Source: Prorocentrum cordatum (lineage: Eukaryota > Sar > Dinophyceae > Prorocentrales > Prorocentraceae). From it: DNA of 64,000 nt. The stretch covers positions 1 to 64,000 of the forward strand of contig CAUYUJ010003863.1 in assembly GCA_963575745.1 (NCBI GenBank), read 5' to 3'. The position numbers were made by a program, and so were the translations under genes. Shown one piece after another: positions 63,223 through 64,000 of the stretch (positions within the stretch are counted from its first letter, which is position 1; every line of letters begins with the position of its first letter). Under the pieces are notes generated by a model that saw only the letters and a list, made by a program, of their open reading frames with translations, did not search any database and was not told the DNA's origin.

Positions 63223-63333
63223 AAAAAGCGCTGCTTAACCTAAACAGCTGCGGGAGCAGGGAGGAGGAGGGGCGACAGAGCACTACGGCCAGGGGGGAAT
63301 AAAACCGTTTAGGCGCATGCCAAACGAAACCAT
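63223..63333 (-). repeat. Split direct repeat A1 (outer 5' end of the element)
   Basis: 111 bp identical to 49925-50035. Its right edge AAACCAT is followed by TATG-type repeat DNA. Confidence 0.92.
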
Positions 63334-63665
63334 TTATGTTTATGTATGTGTGTATGTATACGTATATCTATACGTATATGTATCTGCATTTGTATATTGT
63401 TTACACATGGACATGTATATGTATGTGTATACGTATACGTATATGTAGATGTAGATGTAGATGTAGATGTACATGACTATGTACATCTATATGTACATGC
63501 ATGTCATATGTAGATGTAGATGTAGATATAGATGTAGATGTAGATGTAGATGCATATGGAGATGTAAATGTATATGCAGACGTATATGTATATGTCGATG
63601 TGTGTATATATATATAGAGAGAGAGAGAGAGAGCTAGAGAGAGAGAGAGAGAGAGATGTAGATAT
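63334..63665. repeat. TATG/GTAGAT-rich simple repeat, right flank of the element
   Basis: TATGTATGTG-type units, then ATGTAGATGTAGATG hexamers, then TATATA and a GAGAGA tract at 63616-63655. Confidence 0.9.
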
Positions 63666-64000
63666 CCCCTTGCACGAGGCCCGGGCGACCGGGGCCGCGA
63701 CCACGACAGGGCATGGGAGGACCAGGGTTCCCCAGACCGCTCCCAGAGCACCCCGGAGCGGCCCTGGAGCTCCCAGACTGTCCCAGAGAGCTCTCAGAAG
63801 CCCTCGGGGACTTCGACAAGCCCTTCCAAGACAGCCCAGATAGCCTTAACGTGGTCCAGGATGGGTTCGAGACCGCAAATACACAGCCCAAGAGGCCTCC
63901 AAGAGGCCTCAAGAGAGCTCCGAGAAGCATCCCGAGAGCCCGAAGAGGCTCAAATCCTTGATTTCCGTTGGTTTTTGAAATGTTTTTCGATGTCTCGCGT
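63666..64000. repeat. CCCAAGAGG-type array with a T-rich box at the window end
   Basis: Units such as CCCAGAGAGCTCTCAGAAG and CCCAAGAGGCCTCCAAGAGG followed by TTTCCGTTGGTTTTTGAAAT near 63961-63985. Same superfamily as the 13-kb and 45-kb arrays. No gene. Confidence 0.7.

Larger units (their letters stand above)
49795..63333 (-). mobile_element. Complete tyrosine-recombinase retrotransposon with split direct repeats
   Basis: Read on the minus strand the order is repeat A1 (63333-63223), coding region, repeat B1 (50123-50036), repeat A2 (50035-49925), a 42-bp spacer, repeat B2 (49882-49795). A1 equals A2 over 111 bp and B1 equals B2 over 88 bp with no difference that I can see. This is the split-direct-repeat layout of PAT/Ngaro-type elements of the DIRS order. 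Coding content agrees: reverse transcriptase, RNase H and a tyrosine recombinase at the 3' end, with no integrase or protease seen. Extra cargo includes a methyltransferase-like domain. Total 13,539 bp, which is large for this order. Several stops and frameshifts interrupt the frames. Confidence 0.9.

Overview
The window looks like nuclear DNA of a dinoflagellate, probably an alga of the Symbiodinium/Polarella/Prorocentrum kind. This is inference from content, not from a marker gene. The evidence is: about 60 kb dominated by dispersed and tandem repeats; a bacterial HU-like DNA-binding protein encoded in two exons (31.08-31.79 kb); GC-rich retroelements with a methyltransferase-like accessory domain; GT-AG and one apparent GC-AG intron; and no bacterial operons, CRISPR, rRNA or tRNA genes that I could see.

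Layout. 1-8.16 kb: a decayed Ty1/copia-like retrotransposon on the minus strand (Gag, protease, methyltransferase-like domain, integrase, reverse transcriptase/RNase H), cut by the window start, with frameshifts and an identical 305-bp tandem duplication. 8.16-17.4 kb: two about 3-kb copies of repeat family A, each holding a cysteine-rich ORF, separated by repeat family B and a degenerate array built from CCCAAGAGG-type units. 19.04-24.03 kb: a roughly 5-kb open frame broken by three single stop codons and one frameshift (pseudogene X). 24-31 kb: dispersed repeat C, a small two-exon Pro/Ala-rich gene, and at least five different minisatellites. 31.08-36.03 kb: the HU-like gene and a multi-exon gene of unknown function. 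37.26-41.07 kb: a second copy of repeat C and pseudogene W, a 1072-codon frame broken by two stops. 41.5-49.8 kb: a long polypyrimidine tract, a second copy of repeat B, TAC microsatellites, a 73-bp repeat and AT-rich TATG repeats.

The most important object is 49.795-63.333 kb: a 13,539-bp minus-strand tyrosine-recombinase retrotransposon with complete split direct repeats (order A1, ORFs, B1, A2, B2, both repeat pairs identical). It carries a proline-rich ORF1 with hydrophobic segments, a CCCH zinc finger, a cytosine-methyltransferase-like domain, reverse transcriptase, RNase H, a second methyltransferase-like block and a tyrosine recombinase. The internal B1/A2 junction is exactly what is produced by joining the two outer ends, as expected for an element that replicates through a circle. 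The same accessory methyltransferase-like domain is recognisable in the unrelated copia element at the other end of the window.

Most other long open frames are by-products of GC-rich or trinucleotide-repeat DNA and were left out. Gene starts and exon limits of the host-like genes are predictions from reading frame and splice signals only.
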